From: Pseudomonadota bacterium
GTDB lineage: Bacteria > Myxococcota_A > UBA796 > SXON01
DNA length: 64,000 bases
Direction: 5' to 3'
Assembly: GCA_005778355.1 (NCBI GenBank)
Contig: SXON01000213.1
Span: forward strand, 1-64,000
Shown here: piece after piece, positions 56,460 to 64,000 of the stretch
How positions within the stretch are numbered: position 1 is the first letter of the stretch
How the letters are laid out: each line of letters opens with the position of its first letter
Notes under the pieces: generated by a model
Databases searched by the model: none
What the model was told of the DNA's origin: nothing
The model's input: only the letters and a program-made list of their open reading frames with translations
Made by a program: the position numbers and the translations under genes

Positions 56460-57593
56460 ATGCTGCGGTTGTTCTACGGGCTGATGCTCGGGTCGATGGC
56501 CGCGTTGATCCCGCTGCTCGGCGGGCGATTCGAACGGCAGGGGCTCGACGGGGTGACGATCGGGCTCTTGATGGCACTCTTGCCACTGGGGCGGCTCTTG
56601 TCGGTGCCGCTCTGGGCCTGGTGGGCCGACCGATACCAGGCGGCGGGGCTGGTCTTGAGGGTGGCCTGCGTTCTGAGCGCGGTGGCCGGCATGGTGGTGG
56701 CTCGCGCCGAGGAGGTGTGGGTGCTCGGGCTGGCGATGTTCTGCTTCTCGGCGATGCGGGCGCCGCTCGGGGCGATCACCGACGTGTTCGTGATGGACGC
56801 CCTTCGGGCGAGGGGACGGTCGCTGGCGGAGTACGGGCGGACACGGCTCTTTGGGAGTCTCGGCTTCATGGTGGGGGTGATCCTGGCGAGCGCGCCCTTC
56901 GCGGGACCCTGGTTGAGCGACGTGGGCCTCATCGCGACCGCGGCGGTGGCCTTCGCCTTCCCTACGCGCGGGGAGGGGGGGCCGGCGCCGGTGTGGCCGG
57001 CGCTGGTGGCGCTCGTGAAACAGAGGTGGCTCCTGCCGTTGCTCCTGGCGGGCTGTCTCCAGGCCTTCACGCTGTCGGTGTACGACTGTTTCCTGTCGGT
57101 GCACGTGGCGGCGCTCGGCTTGCCCGAGTGGGTGGTGGGCGCCGCGTTCGCGGTGGGGGTGGCCTGCGAGACCACGCTGATGGCCTGGGCGCGCCCATTG
57201 CTCGGGCGCGTGGGTCCGGCCGGGGGACTACTCCTGGCGGCGGCGGTGAACGTGCCTCGCTGGGCGATCACCGCGTGGACCGACGACCCAGCCGTGCTCG
57301 TGGGGGTGCAGGTGCTTCACGGCGTGGCTTTTGGGATGTTCTGGGTTTCGGGCGTGCAGCGCATGGCCCATGGGGCGCCGGCACACGTGGCGGCGAGCGC
57401 GCAGTCCTTGTGGTCGGCGGCCTCCTACGGCGTGGGCTCGCTCGCCGGGCAGGCCCTGGCCGGCGAGGCGCGCGCGCTCGGTGGGACGGCGGCGATCTTC
57501 GAGATGTTGGCGGGGGTGTCGGTGCTGGCCACGGTGGCCGCAGGGTGGCTGTGGCGGGTGGATGGGAAAGGGGACGAGGCCCGCCGGGGGTGA
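56460..57593 (+). CDS. MFS-type transporter
   Basis: About 377 residues with 11-12 hydrophobic helices from ATG 56460 (an in-frame GTG 54 bases upstream is possible but adds a charged non-membrane stretch). The loop WAWWADRYQAAG after helix 2 fits the MFS D-R/K motif, and the N-terminal LRLFYGLMLGSMAALIPLLGGRFERQGLDG resembles the MFS_1-like nucleoside/phenylpropionate permease group. Repeated motifs such as LRARGRSLAEYGRTRLFGSLGFMVG are typical of the same group. The substrate is unknown. It is divergent from the lectin array, 55 bases away, and is followed by the intergenic region with a long inverted repeat. Confidence 0.8.
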   Translation: MLRLFYGLMLGSMAALIPLLGGRFERQGLDGVTIGLLMALLPLGRLLSVPLWAWWADRYQAAGLVLRVACVLSAVAGMVVARAEEVWVLGLAMFCFSAMRAPLGAITDVFVMDALRARGRSLAEYGRTRLFGSLGFMVGVILASAPFAGPWLSDVGLIATAAVAFAFPTRGEGGPAPVWPALVALVKQRWLLPLLLAGCLQAFTLSVYDCFLSVHVAALGLPEWVVGAAFAVGVACETTLMAWARPLLGRVGPAGGLLLAAAVNVPRWAITAWTDDPAVLVGVQVLHGVAFGMFWVSGVQRMAHGAPAHVAASAQSLWSAASYGVGSLAGQALAGEARALGGTAAIFEMLAGVSVLATVAAGWLWRVDGKGDEARRG

Positions 57594-57736
57594 GTGGGGG
57601 GGCGTCGGGAGTCGCGGGCCGGGACTCCGGGTTCGGGACTCGGCGCACGGGCTCGGAGGTCGGGACCCGGGACGCCTGAGTCGGGGCTGCGGCTCGGAGG
57701 TCGGAACTCGTGTCTCGAGTGGGCGCGCCGGGAGGC

Positions 57737-57766
57737 TTGACAATACGTACAGCGTGTCGCGACAAT
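57737..57766 (+). promoter_or_regulatory. Candidate promoter with TGTCGCGACA palindrome in the spacer
   Basis: TTGACA at 57737-57742 and GACAAT at 57761-57766 are 18 bases apart. The palindrome TGTCGCGACA (57755-57764) overlaps the -10 side of the spacer and could be an operator. It would transcribe towards the inverted repeat. Confidence 0.45.
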
Positions 57767-57782
57767 ATCGGCAGAGGTCATC

Positions 57783-57827
57783 ATGGTCAGAATGAAACGG
57801 TCCGCGTGCTCATGTGGCAAGAAATAG
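57783..57827 (+). CDS. Possible 14-residue peptide downstream of the candidate promoter
   Basis: ATG 57783 to TAG 57827 encodes a basic, Cys-containing peptide, MVRMKRSACSCGKK, about 15 bases after the -10 box. The ribosome site (agaggtc) is weak and the last codons overlap the left inverted repeat. It may be a leader peptide or chance. Confidence 0.2.
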   Translation: MVRMKRSACSCGKK

Positions 57828-57939
57828 GACACATGGGGCTTTCCGGGGTCGATCGGGTCGACCGGTGTCGCTCAAAATGACGGTTCACTCGTGAGGCGTA
57901 CGCCCGGACCCGGTCGCTCGTCCTATTTTTTCCCACATG
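57811..57939. repeat. 20-bp imperfect inverted repeat with 89-bp spacer
   Basis: CATGTGGCAAGAAATAGGAC (57811-57830) and the reverse complement of 57920-57939 agree at 18 of 20 positions. The arms are AT-rich compared with their surroundings. The arrangement could be a long hairpin RNA, a paired protein-binding site or the ends of a miniature mobile element; no flanking target duplication was found. Confidence 0.6.
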
Positions 57940-57985
57940 GGTGGGCCGAGTGTCCGATTTTCGGGGGGATGACCGCCGCTGGCGG

Positions 57986-58732
57986 CTACTCGTCCGCGCG
58001 ATCGACGCTGTCGAAGCGGCAATCGAGGCTGGCGGGCGGTGGGTAGGCCACGTCGGCCCAGGTATCGGTGGTCCAGTGGTTCAGGTGGAGCTGCAGGGGG
58101 ATGCTCGGTACCGCGGTGGCGAAGCTCGCGACGGGGCTGCCATCGACGAGGAAATCGACCGTGTCACCCCACGAGATGGTGAAGGTCTGCGGCGCGTCGA
58201 TCTCGATCACGACGTACTCGCGCGTGGGGCCGTTTTCGTAACCATGGGCAGGGGACCAGTTGGCGTAGGTGCCCACCCAGAGCTGGCCGCCCAGGAGCTC
58301 CACGTCGATCTCGTGGACGAGGCCCTGGCCGTCGGTCCCGTAGAAAAAGAAGGCGCAGACGGTGCCGGTGCTGGTCGGCGGGGTCATCGCCGCCGTCCAG
58401 TGCCCTCCGAAGAAGGCCTCAGAGGTGAAGATCTCGGCGCCGAGCCAGGCGTCGCCTGCGCCCTCGTGGTGGAGCGCGAGCTGTCCGTCGGTCACGCTCA
58501 CGTTCTCAACCGCGAGTTCGCTGCGGCCGAGCGTCCACGTGGCGATGTCCCAGCGTGCGTCGTCGAGGGTGTCGAAGGGCTCCCACGGGGCGGGGGCCTC
58601 CCCGGTGCCGCCGGTGTCGGCGGTGTCGGCTGCGGTATTGCCGGTGTCGCCGTTGTCGGTCGCCGTATCGCTCGGCTTCTCCTCGACCGGCGCTGGGCCC
58701 GCAGTGCAGGCCAGCAAGGGTGCGAAAATCAC
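57986..58732 (-). CDS. GH16-family glycoside hydrolase-like lipoprotein
   Basis: A 248-residue protein from GTG 58732 with a short signal and lipobox LLAC (Cys 9), then a Thr/Asp/Gly linker (DTATDNGDTGNTAADTADTG). The catalytic domain has a jelly-roll pattern: FGGHWTAAMTPPTSTGTVCAFFFYG, HEIDVELLG (the GH16 E-I-D-x-E motif: nucleophile, Asp and acid/base all present), WSPAHGYENGPTREY and FLVDGSPVASF. GH16 enzymes cut beta-1,3/1,4-glucans, laminarin, agar or carrageenan. The small size (about 190-residue domain) is near the lower limit. It overlaps the upstream membrane-protein gene by GTGA. Confidence 0.82.
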   Translation of the reverse strand: MIFAPLLACTAGPAPVEEKPSDTATDNGDTGNTAADTADTGGTGEAPAPWEPFDTLDDARWDIATWTLGRSELAVENVSVTDGQLALHHEGAGDAWLGAEIFTSEAFFGGHWTAAMTPPTSTGTVCAFFFYGTDGQGLVHEIDVELLGGQLWVGTYANWSPAHGYENGPTREYVVIEIDAPQTFTISWGDTVDFLVDGSPVASFATAVPSIPLQLHLNHWTTDTWADVAYPPPASLDCRFDSVDRADE

Positions 58733-59652
58733 GGTTTCGCCATCTTCAGCATGGCAGCCGTGGGGTCGGCCGAGAGCAGGGCCGCGAACCACAGGAGTGG
58801 GACTACAAGCGCCAGGCCGGTGGCGATGATGCGGAAGCCGGACGGGTTCACTTGTCCCGTCATGAGCTCCTCTTCGCTCAGCTCGGCCGCGGGGCGAAGC
58901 ACGGCGGCGAGGATGGGCACGAAGGCGAGGCCGAGGCTCATCCAGCCGAATCGCGACACGTCGGCGATCTCCTCGGAGGCCGCGACCATGAGCGCGCCCT
59001 TCGACTCCGGGTCCGCGTTCGCGATCGCCGCGAAGACCTTCATCCAGCTGGCCGAGCGATCCACAAGTTCCAACGCCGCAGCCACCGAGAAGTAGGCGAT
59101 GGTGGTGGCCACGGAGGACTCGCGCGCGTTGCTGTTCTGGCCGTTGCCCAGGAGCGACACCGCCACCGGGATCGCGCCCATCCCGAGGAGGAGCAGCTTC
59201 GCGAACACGAAGGGCATCGAGGCGTAGAAGAAGAGTCCACCGAGGGGCATGATCGCCGCGAGGCCGCAGGCGAAGAACGCGATCGCCGGGGCACCATAGC
59301 CACGCGGCGCGCGCGCGCCGCCGGCCGCGCCGCCAAGGCCGAGGAGCGCCGCCGACGGCAAGGCAACCGCTGCGAGCGTGGCGCCCGCGAGCACCTGGGC
59401 GACGCCGTGTGCGTAGAGCGCAGCGCGCTGCGAGGGGTCGACCCCGACGACCGAATCGAGCGCCGAGCCGCCCACCATCCCGCTCACGACGACCAGCAGG
59501 GCGTGAAGCCCGAGCGGGGCGGTGGCGATCGCGGCCGGCACCTTCCACTTCATACCGAGGAGCACGGCACACACGAGCGTCCACAAGAGACCCAGCACGC
59601 AGGCCGCCACCTGCACCCAGCCCACCCAGCCAGCCTCGGCGAACAACGACAT
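58729..59652 (-). CDS. Polytopic membrane protein of unknown function
   Basis: About 307 residues from ATG 59652 (an in-frame TTG is 9 bases upstream). Seven or so hydrophobic segments include GWVQVAACVLGLLWTLVCAVLLG, LGLHALLVVVSGMVGG, VLAGATLAAVALPSAALLGLGG and LALVVPLLWFAALL, with a mid-protein NGQNSNARESS loop. The opening MSLFAEAGWVGWVQ resembles the N-terminus of MotA/TolQ-like energiser families, but the rest does not fit that fold. It overlaps the GH16 lipoprotein gene (GTGA), so the two are probably made together. No function is assigned. Confidence 0.6.
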   Translation of the reverse strand: MSLFAEAGWVGWVQVAACVLGLLWTLVCAVLLGMKWKVPAAIATAPLGLHALLVVVSGMVGGSALDSVVGVDPSQRAALYAHGVAQVLAGATLAAVALPSAALLGLGGAAGGARAPRGYGAPAIAFFACGLAAIMPLGGLFFYASMPFVFAKLLLLGMGAIPVAVSLLGNGQNSNARESSVATTIAYFSVAAALELVDRSASWMKVFAAIANADPESKGALMVAASEEIADVSRFGWMSLGLAFVPILAAVLRPAAELSEEELMTGQVNPSGFRIIATGLALVVPLLWFAALLSADPTAAMLKMAKP

Positions 59653-59686
59653 GAGAGTCAAACCCGGTACGACAGGCGGGCTATCC

Positions 59687-59720
59687 AGGAAAAGGGGAGG
59701 CCGCTCGCCGCGACCTCCCC
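59687..59720 (-). terminator. Rho-independent terminator after the creatininase-family gene
   Basis: On the minus strand GGGGAGG (59714-59720) and CCTCCCC (59694-59700) form a 7-bp stem with a 13-base loop, followed by TTTTCC. It lies 38 bases past the stop codon. Confidence 0.7.
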
Positions 59721-59757
59721 GCGGGTCCGCGCCCGAGCAGGCGGACCGTGGAGGCTG

Positions 59758-60468
59758 TCAGCGCCGCGAGCTGTCCATCGTCTCGGCGAGGATGTCGCCA
59801 AGCTCACGCACAAGGCGTCGCCCGGCGTCGGCCGTCGCGAGCGCAGGTTGCCCGAAGTAGGCGCGCGGTCCCCCGGCGTCCTCGAAGTTATCGGCGCCCC
59901 GGGCGATGCCCTGCCCGAGATCCGCGTCTACCGCGGGAAGTTTCTTGTGCCCCCGGACGAGGCGAGGGGAGATGGCGAGCACCAGAGAGGTCTCGTAGAT
60001 GCCGGAGTGGCCGTCGAAGGGCACGATCTTGGAAAGGCGCTCGGCCTGTCGTTTGCTCCCCACGTTCGGGAACGCGACGCTTGCGCCCGTGCGTTCCTTC
60101 ACGAGGCGGCAGGCGGCGAAAAGCGCGTTCACATTGTCGGGCTCGAGGTGGGCGTTGGCGATCGCCAGCCCGGCGGCACCTGCCTCGTGGGCGCTGATGA
60201 GCACCTCGGCCACCAGGGCGGTCATCACCTCGGCGGAGACGGTGATTGTCCCCGGGAAGTTCCGCGCGAAGCGGGCCACGCCATACGTGATGGGCGGCAG
60301 CACCCGGCCGTCGATGCGCGCCGCTGCCGACTCGGCCATCGCGGTGGCGATGCGCACGTCGGTGTCGAGCGGCAGGTGGGGGCCGTGCGCCTCGCAGGCG
60401 CCGGTGGGGAGGATCGCCCACTTCCCGACGAGGGAAGCGCGAGGGAAGGGGAGCGGGGCGAGGTGCAT
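59758..60468 (-). CDS. Creatininase-family amidohydrolase
   Basis: A 236-residue cytoplasmic protein with the family's metal-binding motifs: ILPTGACEAHGPHLPLDTD (Glu, His and Asp ligands), IANAHLEPDN (where relatives have N-G-H-x-x-N; His kept, Gly replaced by Ala) and FDGHSGIYETSLVLAI (His and Glu). Creatininase-like enzymes hydrolyse cyclic amides such as creatinine or formamides in cofactor pathways. The substrate cannot be told. It stands alone between a terminator and the benzoate-CoA ligase gene. Confidence 0.85.
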   Translation of the reverse strand: MHLAPLPFPRASLVGKWAILPTGACEAHGPHLPLDTDVRIATAMAESAAARIDGRVLPPITYGVARFARNFPGTITVSAEVMTALVAEVLISAHEAGAAGLAIANAHLEPDNVNALFAACRLVKERTGASVAFPNVGSKRQAERLSKIVPFDGHSGIYETSLVLAISPRLVRGHKKLPAVDADLGQGIARGADNFEDAGGPRAYFGQPALATADAGRRLVRELGDILAETMDSSRR

Positions 60469-60511
60469 GGCGGGTGGCCGAATCTAGGTGGCGAGCTGTC
60501 GCAGGGCAAGC

Positions 60512-61996
60512 TCAGCCCACCCGCTTCAACTCTGCCCGGGCCACCTTCCCGCGGTCATTCCTAGGAAGCGTGTCGAGAAAGCGCACCGCCCGTGGATACT
60601 TGTGCGGCGCGAGTTGCTTTTTCACCCAGGACTGCAACTCTGTCCCCAGCTCCGGGGAGGGCTCCCCGACGGCCACCACGTAGGCCACCGTGCTCGTCAG
60701 ACCCCCGTTCTCCACGCCCACGACGGCACACTCGAAAACCCTCGGGTGGGCGAGCAGGCAGTTCTCCACCTCCACCGGCGACACGTACACGCCGCCCACC
60801 TTCAATAGGTCGTCGCCCCGGCCGCAGTAGCGGAATCGTCCCTCGGCATCGACACAGAACTGGTCGCCCGTCGTCGTCCACTCGCCCCGGAATGTCGCGC
60901 GGCTCTTGGCGCGGTCGCCGTGGTAACAGATGGCGTTACTCGCCCCCTTCACCATGAGCGTGCCGATCTCACCCTGGGCCACGTCGGCGCCGTCGTCCCC
61001 CACGATGCGCGCCTCGTAGCCGGGCACCAGTCGGCCGAGCGTGCCGCATTTCACGTCGCCCGGGTAATTCGTAATGTAGATATGGAACATCTCGGCGCTG
61101 CCGATGCCGTCGAGGATCTCCACGCCCGTGCGCGCGATCCAGCGATTGTAGAGCTCGCCGGGGAGGGCCTCGCCGGCTGAAAGGACCAGGCGGACACGAG
61201 AGAAGTCCGTTTCTGCGCAGAGGGGCGACTCCAACATCTTGTGGATCATGGTCGGCACGTTGGTGACGATGCTTGGCCGGAAACGCTGGATGTGCGCGAG
61301 CATCGTTTCTGGGGTGGACCGCTCCGGGAATAGGCAGGTGGTGGCACCGACCGCCCAGGGGAACATCAGGTTGGTGCCAGTCGCGTAGCCGAAGAAGAGC
61401 TTGGGGACGCCGAGTGTCACGTCGTCTTCCCGGATGCCGAGCACCTGCTTGGCGTAGCGCTCGGTGTTGTAGACGAAGTCGCTGTTGACGTGCACGCAGC
61501 CCTTGGGTTTGCCCGTGCTGCCGGAGGAAAAGAGCCAGACGCTCGGATCGTCCGGACCGGTGTCGCCGTACGGACACTCGGTGGGCTGGGCGTCGATCGC
61601 CGCGAAGTCGCGGTCGACACAGACGACGCGCGCGCCGGAGGCGTCGACCTGTACCCGATTGAGCTCGTAGAACTGCCGCTCGGTGACGAGCACCCGCGCG
61701 CGGGTGTAGCGCAGGTAGTAGGCATAGTCTTCCGGAGGGACGCCGGGGTTCATCATCGCCACCACCGCGCCGATGCGGACCACCCCAAACCAGGCGGCCG
61801 CGAAGGGGGCGCCGTCGTTCAGGCAGAGCAGCACGCGGTCTTCCTCGCGCACGCCGAGCGAGCGGTAGAGATTGCCGAACTGGCAACTCGCGCGGTGCAT
61901 CTCGGCAAAGGTGAAGCAGGCGGTGGCGGTGCGGAGGGCCACCTTGTCGGGCCGGTCCGCGAGGTTGTGGTCGAGGAAGTAGGCGGCGAGGTTCAT
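60512..61996 (-). CDS. Benzoate-CoA ligase family acyl-CoA synthetase
   Basis: A 494-residue ANL-superfamily enzyme. AMP-binding P-loop WLFSSGSTGKPKGCVHVNSD, the adenylation core LSAGEALPGELYNRW and ILDGIGSAEMFHIYITNYPGDV, TGDQFCVDAEGRFRYCGRGDDLLKVGGVYVSP hinge, and the C-terminal RNDRGKVARAEL with the catalytic Lys. The HIYITNYPGDVKCGTLGRLVPGYEARI run is typical of benzoate-CoA ligases, which open the box and anaerobic benzoate pathways by making benzoyl-CoA. A close 4-hydroxybenzoate or other aryl acid substrate is possible. It follows the LysR gene by 12 bases on the same strand, so both are one operon. Confidence 0.85.
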   Translation of the reverse strand: MNLAAYFLDHNLADRPDKVALRTATACFTFAEMHRASCQFGNLYRSLGVREEDRVLLCLNDGAPFAAAWFGVVRIGAVVAMMNPGVPPEDYAYYLRYTRARVLVTERQFYELNRVQVDASGARVVCVDRDFAAIDAQPTECPYGDTGPDDPSVWLFSSGSTGKPKGCVHVNSDFVYNTERYAKQVLGIREDDVTLGVPKLFFGYATGTNLMFPWAVGATTCLFPERSTPETMLAHIQRFRPSIVTNVPTMIHKMLESPLCAETDFSRVRLVLSAGEALPGELYNRWIARTGVEILDGIGSAEMFHIYITNYPGDVKCGTLGRLVPGYEARIVGDDGADVAQGEIGTLMVKGASNAICYHGDRAKSRATFRGEWTTTGDQFCVDAEGRFRYCGRGDDLLKVGGVYVSPVEVENCLLAHPRVFECAVVGVENGGLTSTVAYVVAVGEPSPELGTELQSWVKKQLAPHKYPRAVRFLDTLPRNDRGKVARAELKRVG

Positions 61997-62008
61997 CGGT
62001 CGAAGGGC

Positions 62009-62827
62009 TTATCGCGGGCACTCGGCACGAATCGCCTCCGTGAGCGCCTCTCGAAGCCGCGCCACGTCGGGACGGGCGAGCACGCCGGGACGGCCGGCGA
62101 GGGCGATGGGCCGGGACAGATCGTGGAAGGGTCGCGACTCGGCCCTCATCGCCTCGGCGATTCCGAGCGGGACGAGCGCGGGACCGAAGCCGTTGCGCGC
62201 GAGCTGCACCAGCGTGGAGAAGGACTCCACGCGGCCGATGGGCTCCACGCCGAGGCGGCCTACCCGCCGCTCGAGCGCCATCCAGGTGAGCGAGGCCGTC
62301 TCGATGAGCCAGAGCCGCGTGGGGAGGGCGTCGTGGGCCCCCACGACCACCATCGGCTCCTCGGCCACGCGGTCAACCTCCATGTCGGCGGGCAGCCCGG
62401 CGTCGACCACCACGGCGATGTCGACCAGGCCGGAACGGAGCCGGTCGACCACGCCGGGGCCGCGGTGGCTGTGGATCTCGAGCGGTGTGCCGGGGACGGC
62501 GTCTCGCGCTCGAGCGAGGGCCGAGGGCAGCCACGAGGACAGGAGCGCCGGTGAGGAGCCGATCACCACTGGGCGCCCGGGGGCCTCCGCGGCCAGGGCG
62601 GCCCGGATCTGGGCGCAGAGGGGGGCTACCATGGCTACGAGGTGAGTCCCGGCCGGCGTGAGTCGCACGCGGCGACCGGCGCGTTCGATCAATGGGGAGC
62701 CGACGCGAGCTTCGAGCGTGTCGATCCGCTTGCTCACGGCGGACTGCGTGACGCGCAGTCGAACGGCAGCGCGCCCCATCGTGCCCTCCTCGGAGAGGGC
62801 GACCAGGGCATCGACGAGGTCCAACAC
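62009..62827 (-). CDS. LysR-family transcriptional regulator
   Basis: A 272-residue protein. The N-terminal winged helix-turn-helix is clear: LVALSEEGTMGRAAVRLRVTQSAVSKRIDTLEARVG, LIERAGRRVRLTPAGTHLV. The remainder is a periplasmic-binding-protein-like effector domain with VVIGSSPALLSSWLPSAL and LVDIAVVVDAG. It is divergent from a TSUP transporter and co-directional with the ligase. A 9-bp dyad 11-36 bases upstream of its start is the likely binding site for autoregulation and control of both sides, with an aryl acid or its CoA ester as plausible effector. Confidence 0.93.
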   Translation of the reverse strand: MLDLVDALVALSEEGTMGRAAVRLRVTQSAVSKRIDTLEARVGSPLIERAGRRVRLTPAGTHLVAMVAPLCAQIRAALAAEAPGRPVVIGSSPALLSSWLPSALARARDAVPGTPLEIHSHRGPGVVDRLRSGLVDIAVVVDAGLPADMEVDRVAEEPMVVVGAHDALPTRLWLIETASLTWMALERRVGRLGVEPIGRVESFSTLVQLARNGFGPALVPLGIAEAMRAESRPFHDLSRPIALAGRPGVLARPDVARLREALTEAIRAECPR

Positions 62828-62837
62828 ATGAGCTCCT

Positions 62838-62863
62838 AGAATATGTCATGCGATACATATTCT
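62838..62863. promoter_or_regulatory. LysR-type operator between lysR and the TSUP gene
   Basis: Perfect 9-bp inverted repeat AGAATATGT / ACATATTCT with an 8-bp spacer, an AT-rich island in GC-rich DNA, containing T-N11-A spacing. It lies 11 bases from the lysR start and 36 from the transporter start. Confidence 0.8.
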
Positions 62864-62899
62864 CAGTTCACGTGTATCACCAGCGACTACGATGGCGGC

Positions 62900-63625
62900 A
62901 TGGAAAGTGTGCTCGCCATCGCCGCCCTCGGGACGGCCACTCTGTCCGGTGTATTCGGAATGGCTGGTGGCTTGTTGCTCTTCGGCGTGTACACGGCGAT
63001 TTTGCCGGTAGCGACAGCGGTCGTGGTGCACAGTGGCACCCAGCTTCTGAGTAATGTCTCGCGCGTGGCCGTGCAGCGGCGGTGGGTGATGAGTGGCCCG
63101 GTGGCCTGGTTCGCGGTGGGTGCGCTGGCGGTCTACGCCGCCTTCTCGTGGTGGGTGCCGCGACTGGAGCCCGCGCCCCTGTTCACCGTGCTCGGGGCCA
63201 GTGTGCTTGGTTCTTTCCTCGTGCCTCAGTTTGCCTGGATGGACGCCTCGCGACCCCGTGGCGCTGCGCTCGCGGGCGCGGTGACCACGGCGGCGCAGCT
63301 CACCGGCGGCGTGGGCGGGCCCTTGATGGACGTTTTCTGGGTGGGCGTGGAGGCCGACCGCCGCGCGGTGGTGGCCACCAAGGCGCTCACGCAGGCCCTG
63401 GCCCACGTGCTCCGTATCGCCTTCTGGGCGCCGCTAGTCGTCGGCATCGACCTCGAGACTGGCGCGCTCCTTGGCATCGCGGCGGGAACCATGGTGGGAA
63501 CCCTGCTGGGGTCCTTGATCCTCGACCGGCTGGGCGAGCGGGAGTTCCGGCGGTGGACGCGCGGGATCGTGGTCCTGCTCGGGCTTGGCTACCTCGGGAG
63601 AGGGCTGTCGCTCTGGGTGGCCTAG
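62900..63625 (+). CDS. TauE/SafE (TSUP) family anion transporter
   Basis: A 241-residue protein with about eight hydrophobic helices. ATG 62900 (MESVLAIAALGTATLSGVFGMAGGLL) is preferred; an ATG 57 bases upstream would add 19 polar residues and overlap the operator. The GVFGMAGGLLLFGVY and later GGVGGPLMDVFWVG segments are the two G-x-G-G motifs of TSUP half-repeats. Members move sulfite, sulfoacetate and other organic anions. Divergence from a LysR/benzoate-CoA ligase pair suggests an aryl acid or related anion. Confidence 0.83.
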   Translation: MESVLAIAALGTATLSGVFGMAGGLLLFGVYTAILPVATAVVVHSGTQLLSNVSRVAVQRRWVMSGPVAWFAVGALAVYAAFSWWVPRLEPAPLFTVLGASVLGSFLVPQFAWMDASRPRGAALAGAVTTAAQLTGGVGGPLMDVFWVGVEADRRAVVATKALTQALAHVLRIAFWAPLVVGIDLETGALLGIAAGTMVGTLLGSLILDRLGEREFRRWTRGIVVLLGLGYLGRGLSLWVA

Positions 63626-63727
63626 GGCGTCGCGCTCGTTTCCGGGGCGCGCTGTGGGGTGCGGCCCGGGGACGTTAGGGTTTACGCGTCAAGAGCTAAC
63701 TCTTAACCCTTAACCTCCGGCACCTTC

Positions 63728-64000
63728 GTGGCAGAGTACGTACTGGGGACTCACGATGCCGAGCTGGAACGGCTCGGCTTTCAAGCAAGGTTGTGGGCCG
63801 ATGCGGGCCACGCAGCCTGGAAGCGCGCCCGGGTTGTTCGTGGGCAGCGCGTGCTCGACCTGGGCTGCGGGCCTGGGTTCGCGAGCGCAGACCTCGCGGT
63901 GCTGGTGGGGGGCGAGGGGCGCGTGGTCGGGATCGACGAGTCGGCCGGCTTCGTGGAGGCGGCCAACGACCGAGGAATCCCCAACCTGCGCGCGCTGGTG
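63728..64000 (+). CDS. SAM-dependent methyltransferase (5' part)
   Basis: The frame from GTG 63728 runs off the window after 91 codons. Motif I VLDLGCGPGFASADLAVLVG and the following VVGIDESAGFVEAAND acidic loop show a class I SAM methyltransferase. The acceptor and C-terminus are outside. The upstream 100 bases contain AAGAG-CTAA-CTCTT and repeated TTAACC, perhaps its promoter area. Confidence 0.85.
   Translation, partial: MAEYVLGTHDAELERLGFQARLWADAGHAAWKRARVVRGQRVLDLGCGPGFASADLAVLVGGEGRVVGIDESAGFVEAANDRGIPNLRALV

Larger units (their letters stand above)
57594..57985. other. 392-bp intergenic region with GC-rich repeats, promoter-like site and inverted repeat
   Basis: Bases 57600-57730 are G/C-rich degenerate repeats of the type gggactcgg; GCTCGGAGGTCGG occurs at 57651 and 57692. 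A promoter-like site, a tiny open frame and a 20-bp inverted repeat pair follow. No protein-coding gene of normal size is seen. Confidence 0.7.

Overview
The window is GC-rich (about 70% by eye) and densely coded. It looks like a chromosome segment of a myxobacterium-like organism (Myxococcota or a close relative). The reasons are: two proteins with MYXO-CTERM-type tails (Cys, hydrophobic stretch, Arg cluster) directly behind a complete type II secretion operon; several Cys/Asp-rich MopE-repeat lipoproteins; DTGDT-type linkers; an alpha-2-macroglobulin pair; and very short signal peptides ending in F-A-C or L-A-C lipoboxes. Genes in operons usually overlap by GTGA, ATGA or TGATG. No rRNA, tRNA, CRISPR array, insertion sequence or integrase was seen.

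Layout. 1-854: the 3' end of a FabZ-like dehydratase meets a truncated alaS, followed by rpiB. 1037-7801: a 1915-residue exported protein with ten DUF11-type repeats, then two small genes. 7811-11258: a tight operon of a BtaA-like (DUF3419) aminocarboxypropyl transferase, a heme-oxygenase-like diiron enzyme and a GNAT enzyme, divergent from a cyclopropane-synthase-like methyltransferase; this may be an undescribed lipid or small-molecule pathway. 11255-16090: an UPF1-like helicase, an ExbB-ExbD-ExbD energiser operon and a lipoprotein. 16125-20458: rsmI, an AstE-like deacylase, rlmI and a nicotinate phosphoribosyltransferase. 20455-23036: two cyclic-nucleotide-binding proteins plus a class III nucleotide cyclase.

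23258-37413 is a complete type II secretion operon gspCDEFGHIJKLMN, with most genes overlapping. Directly after it lie two lamin-tail-domain proteins with MYXO-CTERM tails, the class of cargo reported to reach the surface through type II secretion in Myxococcus. The first has no signal peptide and is in frame with gspN behind a single TAG.

39880-47662 (minus strand) carries murB, an alpha-2-macroglobulin split over two overlapping genes, and a boxD-like aldehyde dehydrogenase. 47702-56404 is a tandem array of three MopE-repeat lipoproteins (about 15, 11 and 7 repeat units) whose C-termini carry a C-type lectin domain (once) or a fibrinogen-like domain (twice); five short palindromes written in rare AT-rich codons lie inside them. 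56460-60468: an MFS transporter, a 390-bp intergenic region with a promoter-like site and a long inverted repeat, a GH16 lipoprotein, a membrane protein and a creatininase-family hydrolase. 60512-64000: a benzoate-CoA-ligase-like enzyme with its LysR regulator, a divergent TSUP transporter with a clear operator between them, and the start of a methyltransferase.

The best candidates for undescribed biology are the BtaA-like/diiron/GNAT operon, the lectin-tipped MopE array with its palindromic islands, the gspN-TAG-lamin-tail junction and the split alpha-2-macroglobulin.
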